DNA of 16,513 nucleotides from Flavobacteriales bacterium (GCA_027031025.1 JALVEJ010000037.1:1-16513); one strand, 5' to 3'. Positions 6,245 to 15,064 are shown, numbered from the stretch's first letter. Numbers and translations are program-made. The notes: a model not told the origin generated them from the letters alone.

Positions 6245-7417
6245 CTGAAGATAGCAGTAGCAGGCGCTGGATACGTAGGCCTTTCAAATGCAATTTTACT
6301 TGCCCAGCACAACGAAGTAGTAGTAAAGGATATAGATCCAAAAAAAGTAAAGCTTATAAACAAAAAAATTTCACCAATAATTGATAAGGACATACAGAAT
6401 TACCTGAAAAACAAACCCTTAAACCTCAAGGCAACATTAGATCCTGAAGAAGCTTACAAAGATGCAGAGTTTGTTGTAATAGCAACACCTACAGATTACG
6501 ACCCGATAACAAACTACTTCAACACAAAATCAATAGAAGCAGTAATAAAAGAGGTTCTCCAGATAAACCCCCAGGCAACAATGGTAATAAAATCAACAAT
6601 ACCGGTCGGATATACAGATGAGATAAAAAGAAAGTTTGGCACAGACAACATTATCTTTTCACCTGAGTTTTTGAGGGAAGGAAAAGCTTTATACGACAAC
6701 CTTTATCCGTCAAGAATAGTTGTGGGAGAAAAATCAGAGAGAGCAAAAAGATTTGCCAATCTGCTTCTGCAAGGAGCAAAGAAAAAAGATGTTCCGGTTT
6801 TATTCACAGGTTCAACAGAGGCAGAAAGCATAAAACTGTTTGCAAACACATACCTTGCAATGAGGGTGGCATTTTTTAATGAACTGGATACATTCGCAGA
6901 AAGCCACGGACTAAACGCAGAAGAAATCATAAGGGGTGTATGCTTAGACCCAAGAATAGGTATGCATTACAACAATCCATCATTTGGATATGGTGGGTAT
7001 TGTCTTCCAAAGGATTCAAAACAGCTTCTTGCCAACTACATGGAAAAAAACATACCCCACTATCTTATAAAAGCAACAGTTGAGTCAAACATAGCCAGAA
7101 AATACTTTATAGCAGAACAGATACTGAAGAAAAACCCAAAAGTTGTAGGCGTTTACAGGCTTACAATGAAATCAGATTCAGACAACTTCAGAGAAGCTGC
7201 CGTAATAGACATAATAGAGTATCTAAGGGCTAAAGATATTGAGGTTATTATCTACGAACCTCTTATAGAGAGTAATGGATTTTTAGAATTTAAAGTTATA
7301 AAAAACTTAGAAGAGTTCAAAGAGAAATCTGATCTGATAATAGCAAATAGATACAGTTTTGAATTAAACAATGTTAAGCATAAAGTATATACCAGAGATA
7401 TTTTTAGGGAAGGATAA
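6245..7417 (+). CDS. ugd: UDP-glucose 6-dehydrogenase, CTG start
   Basis: Oxidises UDP-glucose to UDP-glucuronate with two NAD+, in the cytosol, supplying GlcA for polysaccharide assembly. The full protein is 390 residues, the normal family length. The Rossmann motif is GAGYVG (residues 7-12), followed by GLSNAILLAQHN. Further blocks are STIPVGYTDE, FSPEFLREG, and the catalytic Cys253 in GYGGYCLPKDSKQL. The C-terminus ends LIIANRYS...VYTRDIF. The start is CTG 6245: AGGAGG (6231-6236) lies eight bases upstream, translation from it gives (M)KIAVAGAGYVG exactly as family members begin, and no ATG, GTG or TTG suits. The next in-frame ATG (6581) would remove 112 residues including the NAD-binding motif. 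CTG may be a true rare start, a down-mutation of ATG or a sequencing error. Its GC (27 of 60 in 6901-6960) resembles tviB rather than the AT-rich cassette downstream. Confidence 0.92.
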   Translation: MKIAVAGAGYVGLSNAILLAQHNEVVVKDIDPKKVKLINKKISPIIDKDIQNYLKNKPLNLKATLDPEEAYKDAEFVVIATPTDYDPITNYFNTKSIEAVIKEVLQINPQATMVIKSTIPVGYTDEIKRKFGTDNIIFSPEFLREGKALYDNLYPSRIVVGEKSERAKRFANLLLQGAKKKDVPVLFTGSTEAESIKLFANTYLAMRVAFFNELDTFAESHGLNAEEIIRGVCLDPRIGMHYNNPSFGYGGYCLPKDSKQLLANYMEKNIPHYLIKATVESNIARKYFIAEQILKKNPKVVGVYRLTMKSDSDNFREAAVIDIIEYLRAKDIEVIIYEPLIESNGFLEFKVIKNLEEFKEKSDLIIANRYSFELNNVKHKVYTRDIFREG

Positions 7418-7502
7418 ATAAAGAGTTAGATATTGAACTAAACAATAATTTTCTTTGCCAGAGTAGATGTAAAATAAATAGCATTTAAGAGGAATTTGAA
7501 AA

Positions 7503-8777
7503 TTGCACAAAATGATAAATAAAATAAGAAGACTTTTTAACACAGAAGATAAAAAGAGACTTTTTTCTAATTTTTTATCCTTAAGTATTTTGCAGGGAGC
7601 TAATTATATATTGCCTCTATTAACTCTACCATATCTTGTAAGAGTTTTAGGCCCAGAAAAATTTGGTTTAATAATGTTTGCCCAAGCTTTTGTACAGTAT
7701 TTCGTAATACTAACAGACTATGGTTTTAATTTATCTGCTACACGGGAAATATCAATTCATAGAGATAATAAAGAAAAAGTTTCAGAAATATTTAGTTCAG
7801 TAATGATAATAAAGTTTAGTTTATTGATTATTTCTTTTATAATATTAACCCTTATTGTGTTTTCGTTTGAAAAATTTAGAAAAGATTGGCTTATTTATTA
7901 TTTAACGTTCGGTATGGTGGTGGGGCAGGTGCTGTTTCCAATATGGTTTTTCCAAGGCATAGAAAAAATGAAATATATAACATTTTTGAATATTCTGGCT
8001 AAATCTATATTTACAATTGCAATATTCGTTTTTGTCCATAAAATTTCAGATTATATCTATGTTCCTTTACTAAACTCTTTAGGCTTTATAATAGCCGGTA
8101 TTTTAGCTTTATGGATAGTTTTTAAGGATTTTGGAATAAGAGGATATATTCCTAATTTAAAAGCATTAACACAATATTTAAAGGAAAGTACCCAATTTTT
8201 TCTATCCCGAATATCAATTTCAATATATACATTTACCAATACATTTGTTTTAGGCTTATTTACTAATAATACCATGGTAGGTTATTATTCCATTGCTGAG
8301 AAGTTATACATAGCTCTTCAACAAATATATCAACCTATTGTTAATACCTTATATCCGTATGTTGCGCACGCAAAAAATATCAGTCTGTATAAAAAGATTT
8401 TCAAACTTGTAAACCTAACTAATGTAATTGTAGTAATAATCTTATTTTTGCTTGCAAATGTAGTTATAAATACAATTTTCGGAGAGGGATTGAACACATC
8501 AGTTAATATATTCAGGATTTTATTAATTTCTGCCGTAATTGTTGTTCCTTCTATTCTTCTTGGTTATCCCTTTTTAGCAGCTTTAGGTTATGCTAAATAT
8601 GCGAATATGAGTGTAGTATTAGGATCTTTAATTCATTTATCTGGCTTGGGAATCTTATATTTAACAAATATGATTAATATTTACACTGTTGCTATTATGG
8701 TTGTGATTACAGAAACATTTGTGTTAAGTATTAGGTTATTTGGTGTTATAAAGAATAAACTTTGGAGGATTGCATGA
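7503..8777 (+). CDS. wzx: Wzx-type polysaccharide flippase
   Basis: A 424-residue inner-membrane protein of the MOP/polysaccharide-transport superfamily. It should move lipid-linked repeat units to the outer face of the cytoplasmic membrane. Alternating hydrophobic segments run through the whole length, about a dozen helices by eye. The N-terminal region ILQGANYILPLLTLPYLVRV followed by LGPEKFGLIMFAQAF is characteristic of RfbX/Wzx proteins. The TTG at 7503 is favoured because AAGAGG at 7487-7492 lies ten bases upstream; an ATG at 7512 would remove three residues. The gene opens the AT-rich operon (17 G+C in 60 bases at 8641-8700) and its stop overlaps the next ATG by four bases. Confidence 0.9.
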   Translation: MHKMINKIRRLFNTEDKKRLFSNFLSLSILQGANYILPLLTLPYLVRVLGPEKFGLIMFAQAFVQYFVILTDYGFNLSATREISIHRDNKEKVSEIFSSVMIIKFSLLIISFIILTLIVFSFEKFRKDWLIYYLTFGMVVGQVLFPIWFFQGIEKMKYITFLNILAKSIFTIAIFVFVHKISDYIYVPLLNSLGFIIAGILALWIVFKDFGIRGYIPNLKALTQYLKESTQFFLSRISISIYTFTNTFVLGLFTNNTMVGYYSIAEKLYIALQQIYQPIVNTLYPYVAHAKNISLYKKIFKLVNLTNVIVVIILFLLANVVINTIFGEGLNTSVNIFRILLISAVIVVPSILLGYPFLAALGYAKYANMSVVLGSLIHLSGLGILYLTNMINIYTVAIMVVITETFVLSIRLFGVIKNKLWRIA

Positions 8778-9499
8778 AAGCAGTTATTTTGGCTGCAGGG
8801 GTAGGAAGCAGGCTTGGAGATCTCACAAAGGATAAACCCAAATGTATGTTACCGGTTTTTAATGATACATTGTTAATAGATTACCAAATAGAAGTATTAA
8901 AAGAATTTGGAATCAGCGAAAGGAATATATTTATAATAGGAGGCCATAAAGTAGATGTTTTACAAAATCATCTAAAGGATAAGAGTGTATCTGTGATTTT
9001 TAATTCTAAGTTTAGAGAATGGAATAACATATATTCTTTTTATATGATAAAAGCCATTGAAAAAATATCTGATAAAGATGATTTTATATTACTTAATTCT
9101 GATACATTTTTTCATAAAGATATTTTCAAATATTTATTAGACTGTAAACATCCTAACAGTGTAGTTATAGATAGTTTCAAGAAACTCGGGAATGAAGAAA
9201 TGAAAGTATTAACTGTTGGAAAACGAATTATCAAATTTGGGAAAGATATTTCTCCTAATATCGCTGAAGGTGAATATATAGGATTAGCTAAATTTAAAAA
9301 AGAAGATTTAGAACCTCTATTTGATACTATGGAGTTTTTAATAAAAGGAGGGAAAACAGATATCTGGTATGAAATAGCATTTAATAATGTTCTTGATAAA
9401 ATTGATATTGGTTATACAGATACAAAAGGTAAACCTTGGATTGAGATAGATGATACAAAAGATTACCAAAAAGCAAGAGAGTTAAATATAGTATTATGA
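8774..9499 (+). CDS. LicC-like nucleotidyltransferase, probable CTP:phospho-alcohol cytidylyltransferase
   Basis: A 241-residue single-domain GT-A-fold nucleotidyltransferase. Residues 1-27 read MKAVILAAGVGSRLGDLTKD and continue KPKCMLP, the pyrophosphorylase signature. LLNSDTFF carries the metal-binding Asp. WNNIYSF and the C-terminal WIEIDDTKDYQKA fit the LicC/phosphocholine-cytidylyltransferase branch better than sugar-1-phosphate enzymes such as RmlA. The exact substrate cannot be read from sequence. The next two genes encode a glycerol-1-phosphate dehydrogenase-family protein and a CDP-glycerol transferase-family protein, so activation of glycerol phosphate with CTP is the best inference. 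The ATG at 8774 has GGAGG at 8764-8768; an in-frame TTG at 8762 would destroy that spacing. It overlaps the flippase gene and the next gene by four bases each. Confidence 0.8.
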   Translation: MKAVILAAGVGSRLGDLTKDKPKCMLPVFNDTLLIDYQIEVLKEFGISERNIFIIGGHKVDVLQNHLKDKSVSVIFNSKFREWNNIYSFYMIKAIEKISDKDDFILLNSDTFFHKDIFKYLLDCKHPNSVVIDSFKKLGNEEMKVLTVGKRIIKFGKDISPNIAEGEYIGLAKFKKEDLEPLFDTMEFLIKGGKTDIWYEIAFNNVLDKIDIGYTDTKGKPWIEIDDTKDYQKARELNIVL

Positions 9500-10572
9500 T
9501 ATATAAAAATGTCAATTTACCAATATTTCCTATAATTAAAAGAAATATATTAAATAATTTAAGTGATGTAATAAAAGAGGAAAACCTTTATTTTAAAACA
9601 GTAACTATAATTACAGGTAATTTTGGAGAGTCTTTAGTTTCTGATAGACAAATAGGAAAACAATTTCCTAAAACCCATATTATTAATATAAAAAAATATA
9701 AAAACATAAGTGAAATAAGAACTCAAGTTGTTAATAATAAAACAGAATTAATTTTAGCGATTGGTGGGGGGACTATTATAGATATAGGTAAATATTTATC
9801 TGTGGAAACATCTATACCTCTTATTTCAATTCCTACAATTTTGTCTAATGATGGAATCGCATCCCCAATAAGTATTCTTAAAATAAATGGTAAATATAAA
9901 AGCTTAGGAACAACCCCTCCTATAGGTGTTATAGCGGATACAGAAATAATTACAAAATCCCCTAAAAAATTTTTACTAAGTGGATTGGGAGATTTAATGT
10001 CAAATATATCAGCTATTTTAGATTGGGAACTAAGTGCAAAAGAAACTGGGGAAAAATTAGATTTCTTTGCTAAAAATATAGCATATAATAGTGCTTCAAA
10101 TTTGCTTTATAATTTTAAAATAGGGAAATATGAAAATAATATATATGACAAAAGCTTTATAGAGGACTTATTTAATGGATTAGTTATGAGTGCGGTTTCC
10201 ATGATAATTGCAAAATCATCACGGCCAGCAAGTGGAGCAGAACATAACATAAGTCATGCTTTGGACAGATTGGGTAACCATGAAGCGCATGGTATCCAAG
10301 TAGGATTTTCTACCCTATTTACACTGTATTTGCAAAATGAATATAAAATTTTAGAGGATACCATAAATTTATACAAAGGTATGGGATTTCCTATAGCTTT
10401 TGATAAACTAAAATTTACCGAACAAGATTTTAAGAAGGCATTTGAATTGGCACCCCATATAAGAGATAGATATACGATTTTAAATAGGTTTTCATTTAAT
10501 AATTTATTGAAAAAATTCGAAGATTTTAAAAGAGTTGTATATAATGAAGAAAATTTTAAGCAAGACCGTTAA
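9496..10572 (+). CDS. sn-glycerol-1-phosphate dehydrogenase-family protein
   Basis: A 358-residue protein of the iron-containing alcohol dehydrogenase/dehydroquinate-synthase superfamily, closest in feel to EgsA/AraM, which reduce DHAP to sn-glycerol-1-phosphate with NAD(P)H. The dinucleotide motif AIGGGTIIDIGK spans residues 88-99 and PTILSNDGIASP follows. Metal-ligand candidates are Asp166 in GLGDLMSN, His250 or His254 in GAEHNISHALDR, and His262 or His265 in HEAHG. In archaea this enzyme makes the lipid backbone; a bacterial copy in a sugar operon instead suggests a polyol-phosphate building block. The ATG at 9496 overlaps the cytidylyltransferase stop (ATGA). The end overlaps the next gene by 29 bases. 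A different polyol-phosphate product remains possible. Confidence 0.82.
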   Translation: MIYKNVNLPIFPIIKRNILNNLSDVIKEENLYFKTVTIITGNFGESLVSDRQIGKQFPKTHIINIKKYKNISEIRTQVVNNKTELILAIGGGTIIDIGKYLSVETSIPLISIPTILSNDGIASPISILKINGKYKSLGTTPPIGVIADTEIITKSPKKFLLSGLGDLMSNISAILDWELSAKETGEKLDFFAKNIAYNSASNLLYNFKIGKYENNIYDKSFIEDLFNGLVMSAVSMIIAKSSRPASGAEHNISHALDRLGNHEAHGIQVGFSTLFTLYLQNEYKILEDTINLYKGMGFPIAFDKLKFTEQDFKKAFELAPHIRDRYTILNRFSFNNLLKKFEDFKRVVYNEENFKQDR

Positions 10573-11731
10573 GTTTATAAAATATACAATTATGTTACCT
10601 CTTTATTGGTTATCTTGTATAGTTCCAAAAGATAAAAATACTTGGGTGTTTGGAGCATGGTTTGGTGAAAGATATGCGGATAATAGTAAATATTTATTTG
10701 AATATGTTAACAAAAATTATCCCAAAATAAATACAATCTGGTTAACTAAAAACAAAATTGTTTATAATGATCTAAAAACGAAAGGCTATAAAGTTGTATT
10801 AAAGAAAAGCTTAAAAGGTATCTATTTTTCTATGAGAGCAAAAGTATTTATTGTTTGTCAAAGTAAAAAAGAAGATATTTATCCATTTGTTAATGATAAA
10901 GTCTCTGTGGTTGTACAACTTTGGCATGGAATTCCTTTAAAAAAGATAGGCTATGATGATAAAATTTATTCTTTTTGTAATGCTCGTTCACAAAAAAACA
11001 AAATAAAAAAATTGTTTTTTCCTTTCTTAATAGAAAGTTACTCTTTATTAATAGCGACTTCGGAAGAAACAAGGAAAATATTTTCTCAAGCGTTTAAGAT
11101 AGAAAAAGATAAAGTAAAGATAACTGGTTACCCAAGAAATGATAGATTGTTTACAGTATCCAAGGAAGAAGAGTACATAAAAATCATTTACTTGCCTACT
11201 TTCAGAAAAGGTAGAGGTTTTGAAGTAGATTTATTTTCTACGTATGGTTTTAATGTAATAGAGATAAACAAAAAGTTAAAAAATAATAATGCGAAATTAT
11301 ACATAAAACTACATCCAGTAAACAAACCTCCTGCACACATAATAGAACAGATTCATAATTCAACCCAAGTAGAGTTTGTAGAAAGCAGTGAGGATTTATA
11401 TGAAAACTTATCTACTTTTGATATTTTGATAACTGACTATTCTAGTGTTTTTTTTGATTACTTACTTTTAGATAAACCTATTATTTTTGCTCCTTTTGAT
11501 ATAGAGGCGTATTTAAAACATGACAGAGAATTTTATTATAATTATGAAGATGTTACTCCAGGTCCTAAAGCAAGAAATTGGAATCAAGTATTAATACATA
11601 TAGAAGAAGCTATAAAATATCCTAATAAATATAAAAAAGAAAGAAAAGAAATTAGAGATTTATTTCACAAATATCAAGATGGAAACAGTAGTATGAGGGT
11701 TTTTAATGAAATTATTAAACTCTTATCCTAA
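10544..11731 (+). CDS. CDP-glycerol glycerophosphotransferase-family protein (TagB/TagF-like)
   Basis: A 395-residue single-domain member of the Glyphos_transf family, which moves glycerol phosphate from CDP-glycerol to an acceptor at the cytoplasmic face of the membrane. Residues 1-41 hold a hydrophobic or amphipathic stretch and W.VFGAWFGE. Family motifs are WHGIPLKKIG (His128), GYPRNDR (195-201), KLHP (His257) and TDYSSVFFD (297-305). His128 and His257 correspond by motif to the catalytic histidines of TagF. The C-terminal FYYNYEDVTPGP block is also typical. I chose ATG 10544 with AGAG at 10531-10534; an in-frame TTG at 10535 sits too close to that site. The size suits a single-transfer (TagB-like) or decorating enzyme more than the large polymerases. 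The neighbouring genes could supply its donor, possibly a glycerol-1-phosphate-derived nucleotide. Confidence 0.87.
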   Translation: MKKILSKTVKFIKYTIMLPLYWLSCIVPKDKNTWVFGAWFGERYADNSKYLFEYVNKNYPKINTIWLTKNKIVYNDLKTKGYKVVLKKSLKGIYFSMRAKVFIVCQSKKEDIYPFVNDKVSVVVQLWHGIPLKKIGYDDKIYSFCNARSQKNKIKKLFFPFLIESYSLLIATSEETRKIFSQAFKIEKDKVKITGYPRNDRLFTVSKEEEYIKIIYLPTFRKGRGFEVDLFSTYGFNVIEINKKLKNNNAKLYIKLHPVNKPPAHIIEQIHNSTQVEFVESSEDLYENLSTFDILITDYSSVFFDYLLLDKPIIFAPFDIEAYLKHDREFYYNYEDVTPGPKARNWNQVLIHIEEAIKYPNKYKKERKEIRDLFHKYQDGNSSMRVFNEIIKLLS

Positions 11732-12761
11732 AATATATATAATCATTCTTAATTACAATGGTTGGGCAGATACAATCGAATGCTTAGAGAGTGTTTTAAA
11801 AAATGATTATCCAAATTATCAGGTCATTGTTGTGGATAACAATTCTCCAAATAATTCTATAGGTTATATTAAAGCATGGGCTGAAGGAAAATTGGATGTA
11901 TGGGTGAAACCAGATCATCCTTTAAGACATCTTTCTTTCTCTCCAGTTGCAAAACCAATTCCTTATGTTTATTATAGCCGCGAAGAATCAGAAAAAGGAG
12001 GAAACAAAGACTTAGAAAATAAATTGAATAAAGAATTGCCTGAAGGTATAACTACTAAATATCCTTTGATATTTATCCAAACTGGAGGAAATTTAGGCTT
12101 TGCTGGAGGAAATAATGTGGCAATTAGATATGTATTAAATAAAGATGATTTTAAGTATATTTTACTTTTAAACAACGATACCGTTGTTGAAAAGAATTTT
12201 TTATCAAATTTGGTAAACACCGCAATTGAAAATAATTTTGGAATTACAGGTTGCAGGATTAATTATTATTATAATCCTCATAAGATTTGGTTCAATGGAG
12301 GAAATCTTAATGAATGGTTTGGAAGAGCTACACATATTCAAAAAGAAATAAATAAAACTTTTTCTGAGGTTAGTTTTATTACTGGATGTTGTATGTTAAT
12401 AAAAAAAGAGGTTATAAAAAAAATAGGTTTACTAGATGAAAGCTATTTCATGTATGTTGAAGACTTGGATTATACTTATAGAACAATGGAAAAGGGCTTC
12501 AAATTAGCTGTTGTTCATACTTCTGTTATATATCATAAAGTAGGAGCAAGTGGTGGAGGAGAAATAACACCTTTTAGTGCTTACTGGTATTATAAAAATA
12601 GTTTAAAATTTAGGAAAAAAATGCCTATAATAAAAAAAATAATCTCTATAAGTTTTTATTTTTCTAGAATACCCTATATCACTATTAAATGGTACTTCAA
12701 AAATAAACAAATAATAAAGTCAATGTTTGTTGGAATTAAAGATGCTCTTTCTAAAAATTAA
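11706..12761 (+). CDS. GT2-family glycosyltransferase with an inserted segment
   Basis: An inverting GT-A glycosyltransferase of 351 residues, similar in layout to rhamnosyltransferase-like GT2 proteins. The N-terminus has IIILNYNGWADTIECLESVL and VVDNNSP (42-48). GGNLGFAGGNN follows at about 127, with the metal-binding block NNDT at 156-159. FITGCCMLIKKEV and YVEDLDY.YR are the acceptor-side motifs. About 78 residues separate VVDNNSP from GGNLGFAGG, where many relatives have about 25. The C-terminal 40 residues are basic and hydrophobic and may touch the membrane. ATG 11706 has GAGGG at 11695-11699 and overlaps the previous gene by 26 bases. The donor sugar is unknown. Confidence 0.87.
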   Translation: MKLLNSYPKIYIIILNYNGWADTIECLESVLKNDYPNYQVIVVDNNSPNNSIGYIKAWAEGKLDVWVKPDHPLRHLSFSPVAKPIPYVYYSREESEKGGNKDLENKLNKELPEGITTKYPLIFIQTGGNLGFAGGNNVAIRYVLNKDDFKYILLLNNDTVVEKNFLSNLVNTAIENNFGITGCRINYYYNPHKIWFNGGNLNEWFGRATHIQKEINKTFSEVSFITGCCMLIKKEVIKKIGLLDESYFMYVEDLDYTYRTMEKGFKLAVVHTSVIYHKVGASGGGEITPFSAYWYYKNSLKFRKKMPIIKKIISISFYFSRIPYITIKWYFKNKQIIKSMFVGIKDALSKN

Positions 12762-13986
12762 TTTGTTTTTAACAGGTTTATTTTCTTTATTTGCATTACC
12801 TAGTTATGGTAATTTCATCCTTTCACATATCTTTTTAATTTTAAGTTTTTATTTAATTATAATATTATTGCTATATTACCATGTTAAGAAAAATGTTATC
12901 AAATTCCAAAATATAGATATATTTATAATTAGTTTGGCCTTTTTATATTATGCAACGACACTTATAGGTACATTAAATTCAGGACAATATAAGGGAATTA
13001 TTACATCACAAATATTCCTTTTGGTTTTTTTCTTAATTTTTATCATTTATAAATTTAATTTTAGATTAATAAATACCTTATTGTTAGGTTTTATTTGGAG
13101 TAGTTTTATAACTTCTTTATATGTAATCTTTGATTCATTTTACTTTTATTCTGGAAATTTTAAATCTTTAAATGAAAGGATATGGCCTGAAATATTTTTA
13201 GGAAAAGCTGGTGAACATACTCTAACAAATATATCAAGCTACGGAGGGATTATAATTTTCCGACCAGCAGGTTTCTCTTGGGATCCTGGCCTATCAATAA
13301 CAGGTACTGTTATTGCTTTTGTATTAATCGCTGAAAATATAGTAAAAATAAAATACAAAAAAGTATTTTTAGGTTTGCTATTAATAGGTATTTTACTTTC
13401 CTTCTCTAAAACGTCTATAATTGCTTTATTTTTTTATTTTTTACTTAAAATATTTAAGATAGATAAGTTGGTAATAAAATTTTTAGAAAGCAATAAAATA
13501 TCTTTTCTGAACATAATAATTTTATTAGTATTTTTGAGCTTATTTTACATAGGCTTTTTTATTCCTTATGATTCAGATGTTATAGACTTATCTAATGCGA
13601 GACACTTAAAATACCTAACTTCTGTATTTTACTATCCTTATGTGGATTATCTGTTAGAACTAATTTTTGGTTACGGGTATACAGGTGTTGGAGTATTTTT
13701 TAACAAGTATGTCACTTGGTTAAAAAATGAAAATTTTTATTTTGGAGAAAATTTAAACCCTGAATCTACGTTGACAAATTTATTTTTCTATGGAGGTTTT
13801 ATAGGTTCTTTATTCTGGATTATAACATTTTTATATTCGTTTTATAAAGGAAATAGAGCAATTAAAATAGTATTACTTACTATTATTTTATTAGCATTTG
13901 GATATTCAATAAATAGTATTTGGTTTAATTTTATATACCTATCACTTGTTGTGCAAGGTTTAAGAAATGGCAAAAATTTACATTGA
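12742..13986 (+). CDS. wzy: Wzy-like O-antigen polymerase/ligase-family membrane protein
   Basis: A 414-residue polytopic membrane protein with roughly ten to twelve hydrophobic segments and a large external loop (about residues 290-350) that includes ARHLKYLTSVFYYP and GYGYTGVGVFF, then ESTLTNLFFYGG. This layout is typical of O-antigen polymerases and ligases (Wzy/WaaL superfamily). Because a Wzx flippase is in the same operon, polymerisation of repeat units in the periplasm is the better guess. I prefer ATG 12742, with GGAA at 12732-12735; an in-frame TTG at 12727 would add five residues. The gene is extremely AT-rich (12 G+C in 60 bases at 13381-13440), as usual for wzy. It overlaps the genes on both sides by 20 bases. 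Confidence 0.8.
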   Translation: MLFLKINLFLTGLFSLFALPSYGNFILSHIFLILSFYLIIILLLYYHVKKNVIKFQNIDIFIISLAFLYYATTLIGTLNSGQYKGIITSQIFLLVFFLIFIIYKFNFRLINTLLLGFIWSSFITSLYVIFDSFYFYSGNFKSLNERIWPEIFLGKAGEHTLTNISSYGGIIIFRPAGFSWDPGLSITGTVIAFVLIAENIVKIKYKKVFLGLLLIGILLSFSKTSIIALFFYFLLKIFKIDKLVIKFLESNKISFLNIIILLVFLSLFYIGFFIPYDSDVIDLSNARHLKYLTSVFYYPYVDYLLELIFGYGYTGVGVFFNKYVTWLKNENFYFGENLNPESTLTNLFFYGGFIGSLFWIITFLYSFYKGNRAIKIVLLTIILLAFGYSINSIWFNFIYLSLVVQGLRNGKNLH

Positions 13987-15064
13987 CGGTTTATTTTACA
14001 AAGGTTCAGGAATAGGTAGATATTATGAATTTTTACTTGGAGAGTTATCAAAACATATTACAACTTATACCTGTGTTCCTCAAAGACTAGAGGAAGAATT
14101 TATAAACCAATTTGGAGATAATAGCAACATTAATCCAATGTTTGTAGATTATGAAAAGTTTTCAATAAAAGGATTTATTAATCAATCTGCAGTTTTAAAA
14201 AACCTTGAACCCAAGGTTAATCTTTTCTTTTTCCCTCACATAAATCTTCCTTTTTATGTTCCCCAAAATACTGTTGTAACCATACATGACTTGAGGCCGT
14301 TTACAGAATTTTGGGATAGAAATACGATTAAAAAGATCATTCTAAAAAGGATATTTTATGATAGAGCAATTAAACGCTCAAAGGCGATTATTGCTATTTC
14401 CAAAACAACAAAAGAGGATATTTTAAAAAACTTTCCGAAGTTGCAAAAAAAAATAAACATTATTTACCAAGCATTTAGTATAAATACTCAAAGAACAACG
14501 GAAGTAGAAAAACGTTTAGTAGAAAAAGATTATATACTTTATGTAGGCCAGTTTAAAAAACATAAAAATATTGATAGATTAATAAAATCTTTTTCTTTTA
14601 TTAAAAATAAAGCTAATATAAAGCTTGTTTTAGCAGGGAAAGAAGATAATATAGATATTTTAAATATAGTAAGAAATAAGAAAATGGAAAAAGATATTCA
14701 AGTTTTTATGAATCCTTCTGATGAAGAATTGATTAATTTGTATAAAAATGCAAAAACTCTTATTTTGCCTTCCCTATATGAAGGTTTCGGTTTGCCGCCA
14801 CTTGAGGCTTTATATTTTGATATACCGATATTGCTATCTAATATACCTATATTCAAAGAAATTTACGAAGATATAGCAATTTATTTTGATCCTTATTCTG
14901 AAAAAGATATAGCCCAAAAAATTCTATATACATTAGAAAATTACAAAACAATAAAAGTGCAAGTTAAAACAAAAAAAGAATACATATTTAATAAATTTAA
15001 AAAAGATAAAATAATAGAAAAATATTTGATCTTTTTTGATGAAATATCACGGGAACTATTATGA
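13967..15064 (+). CDS. GT4-family glycosyltransferase
   Basis: A retaining GT-B glycosyltransferase of 365 residues. The N-terminal glycine-rich loop is YKGSGIGRY (11-19), the acceptor domain has VVTIHDLRPF, and the donor domain has ILYVGQFKKHKNIDRLI, LVLAGKE and the EX7E motif EGFGLPPLE (Glu272, Glu280), followed by the typical PILLSNIPIFKEI. These blocks match mannosyl/rhamnosyl-type GT4 enzymes of O-antigen loci, but donor and linkage cannot be assigned. ATG 13967 follows AAGG at 13955-13958 and overlaps wzy by 20 bases; the stop overlaps the next ATG by four bases. Confidence 0.9.
   Translation: MAKIYIDGLFYKGSGIGRYYEFLLGELSKHITTYTCVPQRLEEEFINQFGDNSNINPMFVDYEKFSIKGFINQSAVLKNLEPKVNLFFFPHINLPFYVPQNTVVTIHDLRPFTEFWDRNTIKKIILKRIFYDRAIKRSKAIIAISKTTKEDILKNFPKLQKKINIIYQAFSINTQRTTEVEKRLVEKDYILYVGQFKKHKNIDRLIKSFSFIKNKANIKLVLAGKEDNIDILNIVRNKKMEKDIQVFMNPSDEELINLYKNAKTLILPSLYEGFGLPPLEALYFDIPILLSNIPIFKEIYEDIAIYFDPYSEKDIAQKILYTLENYKTIKVQVKTKKEYIFNKFKKDKIIEKYLIFFDEISRELL

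Noticed and set aside
6581..7417. A shorter ugd beginning at the ATG at 6581.
   Set aside because: It lacks the Rossmann NAD-binding motif encoded upstream in the same frame, and no ribosome binding site precedes it.
377..7438. The 8-mer TATTGAAC appears before ugd (6181) and before wzx (7431), and inverted at 377-384 before tviB, suggesting a shared regulatory site.
   Set aside because: Eight bases in AT-rich DNA recur by chance; distances to the genes and to -10 boxes differ, and only the copy at 6183 fits a promoter.
7418..7502. Possible separate promoter for the wzx cassette in the gap after ugd.
   Set aside because: TTGAAC at 7433 and TAAAAT at 7470 are 31 bases apart, far outside the normal spacer; no better pair was found.
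8774..9499. Assignment of the nucleotidyltransferase as RmlA or GalU (sugar-1-phosphate enzymes).
   Set aside because: The WNNIYSF and WIEIDDTKDYQKA blocks and the short single domain fit the LicC-like branch better, and the neighbouring genes concern a phospho-alcohol.
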